DNA of 64,000 nt from Phycomyces nitens (Eukaryota > Mucoromycota > Mucoromycetes > Mucorales > Phycomycetaceae), in assembly GCA_022702545.1 (NCBI GenBank), contig JAHRBC010000005.1, positions 2,480,001-2,544,000 on the forward strand, read 5' to 3'. The notes beneath the pieces were generated by a model. That model saw nothing but the letters and a program-made list of their open reading frames with translations, made no database searches and had not been told where the DNA came from. Below are positions 11,997 through 24,003 of the stretch, piece by piece; the stretch's first letter is position 1; each line of letters begins with the position of its first letter. Made by a program: the position numbers and the translations under genes.

Positions 11997-12418
11997 TAAT
12001 ATTTAAATAAGAATGTAGAATAGAGAGTTTAGGAATAAGAAGAAACACAAGATCTTGACAAATAAATACAATTTGAGTATGATCCAACTAATCATTATAA
12101 ACAATTTTGAATGTAGTAAAAGTAATTTCCCTGTTTCTTCTTCTTCTTTTTAAGCCCTTGGTTATATAGTAAGAGTGTGAGAATATTAGATGCTTTTAGC
12201 ATTGTTCATAGCGATATTTTGGAATGATAATAAAAATGATGGATATATTTGTGCAAAAAAAAAGAACAGCATTTACTGCTGTGGATATCTCTTATATATA
12301 TATATATTGAAAGATGCCGTGTTTTTGAGAGACCAAAGAGTCTTGAGGGTAAAATTGCCGATGGAAAGACGACTCAAAGATGATGATATGAATCTACTGA
12401 TCATCTTTTTTTGTATTT
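11997..12418. other. 3'-3' gap between TTC27 and ATG2
   Basis: About 420 bases between two convergent genes. It has AATAAA-type poly(A) signals near 12061, a short TA run near 12294-12307, and no credible coding sequence. Confidence 0.5.
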
Positions 12419-15400
12419 CTATTCATTCAAAATAATGAGAACTGGGTATTTCGGGCTATATAGACTTACATCTTCGTTTTGCAGCCTTCGGGTTGGATCA
12501 ATGGTGTTTCTGAGGCCAACTAGAATACTTTGGAATGCACCGGTCAAACCAATCATGGGTTTCAGCACGGCTACTGGTACAGCCTTGATGACAGCTTTTG
12601 CAGAAGTACCCTGATGATCTGATCCTCGATCCTTATATTCCACAGGGATTGTAAAGATGGTCTGGGCTGCCGACCCAATGTTCTTGCTTAGACTGTGGTA
12701 AGCATACTGAAATCCCTGAGAGAGATCACTAGGCTGATCAGCAAACTTGCTCACAGCCGAATGAGTACCATCCATATCTTCATCACTCTCATTATCCTGG
12801 TTATCATTTGGGTGATCAATTGTGGCATAGATCAAGGCATCAGCCCCAGAAAGAGCATTGTCCATTCCACCACCATAGTTGGGTGAGACATGGGTTGGAG
12901 TAGCAAAGAACCCATCAGCATGTTCAAGAATCACTTGAGTACCAGAGGCAAACCGAGCACTGAGATTGATGGCCTCAATAGCCGTAGCACGCGCAAACGA
13001 ATGAGTGCCTTTTTGAATACCTATAGAAAGAAGTCAGGTTGTTTTTTCAATTGGGATCAAGTTCCCAAAAAACAAAAAAGAGATTACTGACTACCTTTGA
13101 TAATTCTACCGTCTTTACGGTATTGTTGAAGTGGCAAAAGCACAAGATCAGCAACACCACTTCCCAAGTTCACAATTGAGCGGATCGGTGCCACACCAGA
13201 AACCATATTGGGGACCTGTGTGTTTTTGATGTGAGGAAGCCATTCCTGACCAAGTTTCTCAAACACTCGTTCGATTCCAGCAATGCCGGTAAGCTTGACA
13301 TGGTTGAGAGCCATCTCGGCACCATCGAGATGAAAGAGGTTGATGAGTTCAGCAAATTGGCCCTCTTTAATGTTGCCATAGTTGATATATTTGGGCTTGT
13401 AGTCCACCTTGAGAACAATGGGAAAGATCTCGACATACTCTATTCAAAACTGTCAGTACCAGCCCCCTTTTTATTAAACACTCAACCTACGAAAAAACAC
13501 TGGGTTCGGTTCGTCTTCGTCCTCTTCATCTTCAGGTGTTGGGTTCGGAATCGTGGCATTAGTAAACAGAGTTGATCTCAGCTTGAGCTTGTCAAACGTA
13601 AAGTAATTGACCAAGAAGTCCAGTGCATCTTGATCCACATACAGTCGAATAGGCAATAGATTAACCTTGAGTCTAAATTCCTGGGTTGGATCTTGGGTCA
13701 CTGGCCGCACACCTGTCAATTCGATATCGACCATGGATGAGCCCCGTTCTCGTGGAGTGGAAGACGAATCAGGCCGCATGTACCCTAGAAACTTCTTCCA
13801 TGACGATGTCTTGATATTGTCGATCATCTCAACATCACGGATACAAAACTTGAGGTGGAGGCTGGTCTGGCTCGTATCTGGCATAAGATCCAGAGCAACT
13901 GAAATCCCTTCAAGATGAATCTCAATCTTTGCAGTTCGTGATCTTCGTTTGAGTCGACTAGTTTGAGACCGGGTCTTTGAGGATCGATAGCGAGAATCTG
14001 GCAAGGAAGACTCATCTCGTGGAGAGCCATGCGACAGGGATGGCGAGAATGTAGTCTCATCAAAAAACCCTGCTTCTGATCCAGGACCTTGGGAAACACT
14101 GTATTCCGAGACAGAGTACGGAGGAGAATGGGATAAAAAGTGTGAATTATCTGAAGGAGAGTTTTCAGGCCCAATGTCGCGTGCCATACGCGATTTACTG
14201 TCTGTAGAAGCAGGGCTCGATGAATACACTGTCGAAGGGCGACGTGGGGTGGATCGAAGAGGGTCTCTCATATAACTCCAGTCATATCCATCATACAACT
14301 TCCAAACGACATCAAAGTCCTCGACCCGAACTGATAAAAGAGCATCTGCCAAGTCTAGCAAGGATTTCTTTGTCGTTGCCTTTTTATCAACGCCATAGTA
14401 GTTTTCTACCATGTCGAGTTCATTGACGTCGAGTAGAATCCGAATCACATCCTCTGCTGCCTTTGACTTTTGAGCCTGCCTCCTTCTTGGTTTCTGTGGA
14501 CCATGTTTGATGAAACTGCCGGTAGCAAACTGAGATGCAGATGGGTCTGGTTGAACAGTGGGCTTTCCAGAGTAATAGCCTTCGACATAACTTAGTCCAG
14601 ATAAAATATCATCGTCCTGCTCAAAAGACCTCTCTGGGGTCAATCCAGCATGTTTTCTGAATGCGTCTTCATCCAGACTCGATAACATGTCTTTCTTTGT
14701 TGTGGTGAGCGAAACATGGGACCGACGCCTTGATTTGCCCTTGTTTGGTTTCTTTGGTGCAGAAGTCTTATTGTGGACATTATCACCTTGGTTGGCAATG
14801 TAGGTTGCAAAGTTTACGAGCGATTGGAATGAGTCTGCAGAGCCTTCAATAGTCAATAGACTGTTGTGAATCGCAATATCCGTAGCCGGGGCTGGTATAA
14901 GTGGGTCCATCTTGATCTTTACAGTCGTCTCTAGATTTCGAATCGACAATACAGGGGATAGCCCAATGGTCATCCAATACCGTCGAGGATCTGTCGTCTT
15001 GTTCTCTATCTGACCCAATATTGTCTCGGCTCGTTTTTCATCAAGCTCACTTGCATCATCAGACAAAAACACATCAATGCTCTGAATATAGGTCTTGATG
15101 TCCATCAACGGCTGTCCTGCAATAATCTCAGTGATCACCTATAATAACTCTCTTGTCAATCAATACCTAGCCATCATCTTCAAGTATTTTTTTTCTTAAA
15201 TTGTACCTGAAGATCATCTATAACTGCAACACCACGAGAAGGGGTGTTGATTGGCTTGTAATCAATCGACGTATCCAAGACATGGGCATAGATCTTGATA
15301 TACTGAGCCGGTGGGTCGATATAAACCATCTATAATCAACTCTCCATCAATATCTCACATTTATCTACCCAACCAACTCTTGCCTCTTCAGGAACTTTTT

Positions 15401-18400
15401 GAAACTGCATCAGATTTTCAAGAAAACCGAGATCTGAACGGAATCTATGGCACAGATTGCATACAACCACACTGGTAACTTTGTCTTGCTTATTGATTTC
15501 TGGGAAAGTCGTGAGTCTCGAAAACAAGGAGACCATTGCCGTGTTTCTCTTTGCCTAGTAAGTAGCCCAATCCAAGACGGTTAATTATTTGGTTGTTTAG
15601 ATATAAAAGTTTACATTTAAACTCTTTGGAATGGTCTTGTAAAGAACCGGGACAACATTGAGTGGGTCAGACATGTCGTCTAGGGCAAGTTCATCGATAT
15701 CAAGGGTTGTTATGTTTTCATTCTTGGATAAAGAACATTAGTCGATTTATAGACTCCATGATATCATATTAGACCATTTGGCTTACGGTGTTCAAATGCT
15801 TCATAACAGCAAAGTATCTGAATTCAGTAAATCGTGCCTGATAATCTCCAGGGATTCCATTTTCAGGTGTATAGTGAAGATCCCAAGCAGCTTTCATAAA
15901 ACAGTTTTAATTTTTTTTTAAACGTATTGGTTATATAAAGTAAAAAACATACCTTCACTTATTACAGCCACTATGGCAAATAGACTAGAGGCCGGAACTG
16001 TACTTCCAAACCCAAGTCGCTCATGACTTTGGCTCAACATACTTGACTCGAGTAACGAAGCCCTTCCGTCGGCTTGGTGATAGTCAGACATACCCATAGC
16101 ATCATGAAGAGAGTCTGACATTGACATTTGATGTCCTGTTTCAGGATCCGTAGAGAGTGCACCTATAAATCTCGGCTGCCACAATAAAAGATCGTTCTGA
16201 AGCACCTGGACAGTGTCCCATACAGGTTTGGTGAGGTTCATACGAGTTACTGGAAAATGGCAATTAAGGACAATCAACTAAGGCAGATGAGTTTTCTTTT
16301 CTGTTTCCAACCTCCTTTTTCTTGAATTACTTACAGCGGTCTCGACTGTACGTTGCTTGAACATCATGGCCGATTCTGACTGATCTTCCATTGGAACATG
16401 CAGTTTCTGTTCGCCATTAAAAGTCTCGTTGCGACTAAGATGCTCAAATAGATTTGAAGGAATATCCGAGCCTGCACCAAAGTAACCAGGTCTGGCAGAT
16501 GTCATTGGTGAATAGAGTCCTGGGGATCGCGAAGTAATCTCAAACGTTGGCGATTGAGCCGCAAATGGTCGGTCGCTTCTTACTCCTGGCAAAGGCAAGG
16601 TTGTCTTTGCGGTAAAGAAGCAGCGTGCGAGTTGGTCTATCAAGAACATCAGAAACACTAGTTTATAAAATAAAATTACCTTTGGCCATGGTTACAAATA
16701 CGTAAATGGCATTGACATCCACACTGACTTTGGTAGGCTTTGCTGTCTCTGAATGGCGGTCGATTGGGGTCTGGTGAGGGGCATAGGCAGGTGGAATTGG
16801 ATGATCTTCTCGACCAGATAGCACGGTTTCTTCTGGACCATCGTCACTCTGCCAAGATGCCACGACCTTTTGTATGTCTACACTCAAGAGATCGGCATGC
16901 ATATGGTCGTTGAATTCGTCGCGCGTACTGGACTGACTCATGTCTGGGACATAGAGCACTAGACGAATAAAGGCGCATTTGATACGTGCCTTTTTACGTT
17001 CCTGGCAAAGATTGGACGTCTGGTCAAGATCGTCGTACACTTGCTGGCCAAAAGAGTTGTTGGAGATGCTATGGATTGAGGGTGAGCTGTATTGATCATT
17101 AGATTGTTTTTTTTTGGTAGACTATTTACCCAGTGTCTCTAGTTGGCTTCTTTTCCTGGTTCTTGGTCAGACTAGCCAGGGCATAGACATAGTTCTCTAA
17201 CCGGTCTGCGATTCTGGGATCCACAGCCAGCCTGAATGCCTGTAGATCCACCTGTGTGTCCTGATCAAACGATACGGCTAATATACCTCTTATCAATCTC
17301 TTGTTTGGCATACAAAGAAACCTACCATTGATAAACCGGTTGACCTGATAAGATTGTCTCTTTTCGATCCGTAATCGAATCACTTCTGTCTTTGATGTGC
17401 TGGTACGTGATATCCGATGATTGACAAGAGGGAATTCGGGCTGGTTCTCATAGTCTAGGGGCATTGTTGGATCAAAGGTCAGAATGTCATTATAGCATTC
17501 GTATCGAACTCCCATTGACCGACTGCTGGTCTGGCTAGATCTGCTTGACCCCGGAGGCTTCTCTATCCACTCTTCCAGCCCAAGTTGAGTGATCTGTAAG
17601 TCAATCGTAGATGACAAAACTGATGATGGGCGCTGGCTATTGGAATTGAGTGGGAACCTCGCTCTGTCGGTGCTGTTGGGATATGGAATAGTGGGATCTT
17701 GGAGGGGAAACTTTTGGATGCGAGTGATGATCTGGTTGATGGTGAGACGAAGATGGCCAACGTCCTTGAGTGAATTGGCTTCAGACGATGGCCAAGATAT
17801 TGGCTGGCGATAGAGAGCAAAGAACTCGAGTTGTCCAATCTGTAGTTTGATTTTTAGTTGAGGTGTGTTTGTCTGGCGGGAAGCAGGACGAGGTTTGGAT
17901 GGTGAGCATCCGAGCTCTCCAAGGTCAGCCAGGATATCCATCTTGGTGTTATTATGGTCCATAAAGTTTTCACTATCGCTATTGTCACTGTCGTTGGAGC
18001 CATGCTCTTTCGTAGCACTCTGGAGCGTGTCAGACTCAATGTTCTGCAAGAGGTCGAGTAAGAATGCGGTCTGTTGTGGGGTAATGATGGCGCGAATATG
18101 GGTTACAAAGATGTCGAGCTGTTTTATTGCAGGCGCATCGATTGGAGTCTCGTTAAAAGGGTATGAAGGACGCAGCTTGAGCCGGACCCAGTTGTCCTTG
18201 TCCATTGTGCTAAACAAGAGAGCTTCATATGGTTTTGAGCTAATGGTAGATCCAATACGGGGGTATCCGCGGGGTGTGATGGAGCCACTCATGTAGGAGT
18301 GAACCGAGGTCTGGAAAAAGAGGGAATCGCCTTCATCTGCTTCATAAAACTCTGTTTCGGATAAATCGTCGTCTAAGCTGGCTATCGTAGTCTCGCTCTG

Positions 18401-19407
18401 GCTAGGCACCGGAGGAGGGGTTGGATTGGATCGAATGTGAAGGGTTGGAGAGCTAAAGGTTATGATCTTGATCGTCTCGTCCGCAACAGGTGGCAAAAGA
18501 ATGCTAGACTCTGCCAGATTGCGGTTCACAGGAGGTTCGCTTGGCTGTCCTGTGCTAAAGGCAGGTGTCTCGTCAAAATAAGAGATGTTCTTGATCTCGA
18601 GGTCCATAAAGTACTCTCGCTTGGTCTTATCACGGTCACATGCAAGAGGGACAGCTGATGTATGGATGATACGGACAAGAGTGTCCACGATCTCTATCTT
18701 GACCTTTGCAAGCATCTTGTCAATGACTCTTGTAAGGACCTGAAGCCCTTGGAGGCCTGCGTCAGCCATATCGTCTTGTGCATTGAGATCACAGAGCGAA
18801 TGTTGTATGGATTCATGCAATGCCTGATTCTGATCAGGTTCGATCTCCGTCCTCAAGAAATCATCGGCAAAATGCAATGAAGAAGACATGATCGTGTCCT
18901 CGTCCTTGAGGGCGTCTGTGGCTGGGTCTGTATAGAGCGCAGTAATTAGATGCCATTATATGCCAAAAGTTACCACTCTTGACTTACACTTCTTGGGCTT
19001 GTTCTTTACTGGTCGTAATGCCAAATGCAAGCCCTGGATCCTCAAGGCAATATCTCCGCTCCAAAAGTTGGCCCATGGTAGCGATGCGCTTATGCTGGAT
19101 ACTCTTCCTGACTCCAGCACAAACGGTGTGTCTGTTAGGCAGTCGTTGAGCGTCTAGAATATGGCGCGCATAAGAACCCAAGGCCTGATTCTGCTAGTAA
19201 TCGCAGTCTTACCTGCAGATTGAGATCAAGATCACGCAGCTCGACCGATCCATTCACCAATTCAATGTCAAAGTTCTCGAGATCCAGCTCGTTGGCTAGG
19301 AACTGACCAATGGCTTTACGAAGGAGGAACTTGTATAGTCGTTTCTGTATGTTGGTCGGGAGGGCAAAGTTTGTCCAACCCGAGGATAAGAACTCCCAGG
19401 CTTTCAT
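12419..19407 (-). CDS. ATG2: Autophagy lipid-transfer protein Atg2
   Basis: Atg2 is a rod-shaped bridge that moves lipid from the ER to the growing autophagosome together with Atg9 and Atg18. Fourteen exons on the minus strand (19407-19213, 19153-18988, 18927-17326, 17277-17130, 17086-16680, 16636-16335, 16277-15953, 15890-15787, 15722-15615, 15554-15384, 15329-15207, 15138-13491, 13439-13095, 13020-12419) give about 2081 residues, near the top of the fungal size range. The N-terminal chorein-like domain (KAWEFLSSGWTNFALP and then KRLYKFLLRKAIGQFL) covers about 1-70. The middle has LNCHFPVTRMNLTKPVWD, typical of Atg2. The C-terminal block is conserved: VEIFPIVLKVDYKPKYINYG, GAEMALNHVKLTGIAG, and the tail VAVLKPMIGLTGAFQSILVG. 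The donor after exon 10 is either gcaag at 15383 or a gt at 15368; both keep frame. The family call is firm; single exon borders may be off. Confidence 0.93.
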
Positions 19408-20835
19408 GATGAGTATGGGATTATGGAGACGCAATCAAGGTGAGACAACAATGAAAGCAAAGGAAAAAGGAAAAAGGAAATAAAGACACCGCAAAAGACC
19501 AACAGATTTGTTCCAGTGACTGGTGGTGGATATTTCTACGGCACTTATTTTGCGACCCCTTTAAACCCTTTGGGCCAAATCGACCCAATGTGACTGTAGT
19601 TTGATATTCTATACTAATGCAAATTGCCAAGGTAGTTGAGTATCACTCACTTATATGGCCTAAACTACTGTGTGTCTTGGTTGGGTCAGTAAAGAAGACC
19701 TAACAAAGGGACTTGTTCTCAATGTAAATGTTTGATTATTATTATTTTAAAGCAGAATTAGGTTTCAAGAATCGAGCCACTTTCAACACCATCATGGGGA
19801 TGATGTAAAGGGTAGCACTCTGACCTCAATTTGGCCTGCAAAATCAGCAGTGGCAACAAAACACGCAAGCCATCGTATCATTTATCAGCCAAATCCCATT
19901 AAAAGCTGCTCAATTCCTCCTGGGGATTGGCATGCATTATTGGTGATCGCTCAGGCCATATCCACCAAGGCTTCTTTGTCTATATATCTTATAGCCACAC
20001 CTTTGGGTCTGCAGGAAGCCTCCCCTCCCCTTCCCCCACATCCCCCTCCCCCACGCATCCAATTGACCTTTTTCTGCACTGTCAAGCCATCACAATTGGC
20101 CTGTAAATATTGCCTTTTGACCCAAACAGTTGTGCATATGTTTATTAAACAAGAATCAAGTCAAAGATAACCAGCTGGCCGGTATCATCTTACTTGCCAC
20201 ATCACTCTAGAGTTCAAATAAAGGCACTCTATATCCCACACTTTACCAACATTCCAAACCAACTCATCTGGGCGGGTCCAATTGCCAATATCCTTCCTTC
20301 TTTTTATTTTACAATACGTTCAATGGGGGATTTGATCCTTGGTCTACTATAGCCTTGAGCTGTCTTTTTTTGTTTTTATATCAAACGATCAAAAAGAAAA
20401 AGAGACGTAGTTCGACCAAGCCTAGTCTGATGCACCCAGGCGTCATATCCGAGACAAACAACGTCCAGGAGTATATGTATTATATATTATATATATATAC
20501 TTGTGATTATAAACTCTGCAATACCATCTAGGCTTTGCAATATATATATATGCCTTGGCACAATATAATCCATTGTATTCCAGGCTATAATTGCTCTCTA
20601 GTCTATATCCACCAACAAGATGTTCAAAGGTCTCGGTAATGCTATGCAGCTCATTCATTAATCCTCAAGAGTTGCAAAATCACTCACTCTTAGCGATCTA
20701 ACCCCCCTCCCCATCTCCCCCTCCCCCTCCCCTGTGACGATATACGTGACTTGTTCACCTTGATTTTGATTTCTGCACAACTTGCATCGTATTTGACTGT
20801 CCGAGAAGTGCTTTTTTAGTATCCAGCTCTCAACC
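19408..20835. other. Divergent promoter region between ATG2 and the DUF3020 gene
   Basis: A 1.4-kb gap between divergently transcribed genes. It includes a C-rich patch near 20025-20055, TA-rich tracts near 20478-20500 and 20541-20551, and a C/CT-rich tract near 20699-20732 roughly 100 bases before the plus-strand ATG. No gene recognised. Confidence 0.5.
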
Positions 20836-22135
20836 ATGGCATCTGATGCTCCACTGAATCCAGGTGTTCCTCGTGAAATTGAGGAAATCATCATCAACAA
20901 CAGCCAGCCAACCGAACCTCATTCGCCTACCGACAAAAGCACAGCATCAGCGCCCGAGAATCAACCCCTTCCATCCCCGGCACCATCCAGTTCTGACCTT
21001 ACGAATCTCAGTCTGAATTCAACACACCTGCAACACATTAATGCCGCACAGGCACAGGTCATTGCTCAGGCAGCAGCAGCAGCAGCAATGGCAGCACATG
21101 GATCCCACTATCACCAACTCTTTGCCAACTTTGATTCAAATCCACTAGGACACTCTGGCACCAACTCGACTGGACTTCCGACCCCTCTTGCGACAGACCT
21201 TATCAAGCGGGAGTTGATCAATCAAAAGGTAAACCACTCGTTCCTCTCAGAGCCTTACGAGGTGGATGTGCAACTAGCTTAAGAACCTCGACGAGAGGAG
21301 AGAGGATGAGAAGCGGTAAACAATTGTGACGTGACAGGTCAGGGCAGACAATAGAGAACGCAAAAAGCGGTGGAGAGCCTTGAATGAAGAGAGGAGTAAG
21401 TGCTGATCAAGACAAGAAGCCAATAGGGAGATCGAGTGTTTTCCTGATATTCTCTCGATAGACAAAGACAATGATCTGCGATGTAGAGTCAATAAACGGG
21501 CTAATAAACTGTTTGGCAAAGATGATATTGAACCAAAGCGACATTGGATTGAAGAAGAGTTTGTCAAACGCCAAGCAAAGCGCAAGGAGAAAGAGAGGAG
21601 GAAACTTGTGGTTGATGGAGCAGTTGTACATACATCGACTGACCATGGGCTTGATCTTTCGCTAGCCACCCACCAACTCACACCACAGCAGCTCCAGGCA
21701 CTACAAGAAACAAACTATCTGTCGTTAATCTGTAGTAATCTTGGTGCATTATCACCCAATACGGCTTCAAAGCTATTAGGTGGTGGGCAGGGATCAGCAA
21801 AGACCCAAGACAAAACACAGCAGCTGTCAATTCAGTTGATTGAATTCCTCCAGCAGTTACAGCAATATCAGCCCCAGCAGGCAGTCGAGCCTAATGTTCA
21901 GCCTCCAATTGCACTGGACACACCAGTACAGGATACTCGGCCAGAAGAGAAACTTGCAGCCCTCTTGAGCTCAAGTATCAATGCCGTGGCTGCTGCTGCG
22001 GTTACAGAAGCCCAAGACAAAAATAAAGAACTTGAAGAACAGGAAGGTTCAACAAGTACTGGCCAACCTAGGATTGACTATCCCATGGATGCTGTCCTGA
22101 CCCTGATGCAACTTAATGCCGGGTGGCGACAATAG
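20836..22135 (+). CDS. DUF3020-type fungal protein, Gln/Ala-rich, probable nuclear regulator
   Basis: Three exons (20836-21228, 21338-21395, 21462-22135) give 374 residues. Splicing creates an unbroken basic block, VRADNRERKKRWRALNEERN followed by KDNDLRCRVNKRANKLFG, at about residues 132-169. It matches my memory of the fungal DUF3020 domain; a profile search would confirm it. The sequence before it is Ser/Pro/Thr-rich with a poly-Ala run (about residues 77-87). The sequence after it continues into a charged segment (FVKRQAKRKEKERRK) and then Gln-rich and Ala-rich stretches. This layout, a basic conserved motif among low-complexity regions, suggests a nuclear DNA- or RNA-associated regulator, but the molecular role is not known to me. 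A tandem AATAAA pair near 22254-22269 is probably its poly(A) signal. Confidence 0.7.
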
Positions 22136-22290
22136 CAATATAGAAATCATAACCAAATTCTAACAGAGATATGACAGGCGTATTTAAAAGAAAGCAAGCG
22201 TTTCTTGACATGTAATCCTTCATTCCCTTTCTCTTTCTGTAAACATGTCTTGTTAATAAAGTTCAATAAAGAAAAAACACGAATATCCAC

Positions 22291-23494
22291 ATGTCGCTCG
22301 AATCTCTTTGCCCAGATATCTTGATCTCAATTGCAGTTCTTCTGTCTCCCAAAGACATCCTACAGCTGTCTACAACCTGTCATTCTCTCTCTAGAATATC
22401 CTATTACGAATGTATCTGGAAAGCACTCTGCAAATCTGTATATGGCATTACCTATAAACACCCAAACCAAACCTATCATTCACTCTTCCAGTCTCTCAAT
22501 CTGCCCCGAGACTCCCGTCTTCCGTGTCCTCATATCGAGTTGCTCGATACGCACCAGGCACCACCCTGTGAACTATCGATAGACAGACCAAATGATCCAG
22601 TATCATGGGAAGGTGTGAGATGTTATGAATGTGATGTTGACGGGATAAACAGCCTGTTTGTCTGCATGTCTCCAGAGTGCCACATTATAGGTAGGTCCAT
22701 CTGACAAGAATACCTTTATAAATATATTGGATCTAGTATGCCAGAACCATGCCAGGACCCATTCAGTCTCTCGTTGTAATCATCACAGCGTGTTTTTCAA
22801 GCCAAACATTGGTGAGATGTTTTGCTTTTCCTGTATCGATTGGGTAAATAACCAAAAAAAAATGCTAGTTAGCATATATATATATATTAATATCATTATT
22901 GAATAGCTAGGAGACAAATGTGCAACCAAGGCAGAGCAATACAAGGAAGCCATCATAAACAGCCATTGGTCTAATAGCATGTACTCTCGATCCTATCGAG
23001 AAAAAGTGTCTAGTGCCACACAAAAGAGACGTCAAGAACGCATGGTACGATGGCAAGATTCTCCTCGCAATATAGCAACTTCAAATGGTCCAATTTGCTT
23101 TATCCCAACAGAGTGGATGAATATGTGGGAGCAGTATATCGAAGGATGCCAGACAGAGTATCCGCCTGCTATTGACTTGAATCAATGGTATCTCCCGAAT
23201 GGATATTTACGGCCAAATATCGTGTTTAATCCCTTTGCACCCAATACAACCGACATCACACTAATCTCTTGGGATACATGGACCTATCTAAAGGATAACT
23301 ATCCGACTCTGGGTACCTTGTTGACAGAAAGTGAGTATTGGGATAGAATGACAATAAAACTGACTCACTGACTCGCAACCCTAGACAATCTCTCGGCTCA
23401 GAAATATAATAGTCTATGGTGTACCTATATAAATATCTGGAAGCGACGTGCTCGAGGGGAATCTAACTTGAGATTAGATCATTTGAGAGTATGA
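22291..23494 (+). CDS. F-box protein with UBP-type zinc finger and DUSP-like domain
   Basis: Four exons (22291-22690, 22737-22843, 22907-23330, 23385-23494) give 346 residues. An F-box covers about residues 1-50 (LCPDILISIAVLLSPKDILQ followed by LSTTCHSLSRISYYECIWKA). F-boxes dock proteins to Skp1 in SCF ubiquitin ligases. A Cys/His-rich region at about 112-170 (CYECDVDG, CMSPECHIIVCQNHARTHS, CNHHSVFF, IGEMFCFSC) looks like a UBP-type ubiquitin-binding zinc finger. It is followed by a segment at about 205-285 (WMNMWEQYI, IDLNQWYLPNGYLRPN, ISWDTWTYLKDNYP) that resembles the DUSP domain of deubiquitinases. No Cys/His peptidase core is present, so it is not itself a USP. The likely role is substrate or ubiquitin recognition; this is inferred. 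Its TGA overlaps the next gene's ATG. Confidence 0.7.
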
Positions 23495-23954
23495 TCGCAG
23501 TTGTGACTCTTGTTAAAGATTCTCTATATACCGGTCCTTCAAATAAAAGAAGAGTTGAAACATTAGATTGTTCATCTGCTACTTATAGTTCCCTAATGAC
23601 ACATCATCAGTCCATGAGGGATTATAAAAATCTCCGGGTAATTGAAGCAAAACAGGAAATCTCCCATTGTATACAGCAAAGCGAGGAAATCCAAGCTCTG
23701 TTGCCCAATGATTCATTGTTGGATGCCCCAGAAGATGCATGGGAATCTGCCATGAGGTCCTTTGAAACAAACATGGTAAAACACATTATAAGCAATCCAT
23801 AAATAAAAAAAATAGAGAGAATTATTTTTGAAAAAACAAGTGTCATGTTCAATAGGCATCTTTTGAGGATACTGTCAAACGACTTGGAGATACTGATGTT
23901 ATAAAGCCATTGAAAGCAAAGCTGTCAAGGTTGGCTAGAAAAAAGGTTAGTTTT

Positions 23955-24003
<49 letters not shown>

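Noticed and set aside
23491..23586. Fusion of the F-box gene with the PDCD7-like gene through an intron.
   Set aside because: The only good acceptor (near 23586) does not match the phase of any donor at the end of the F-box gene.
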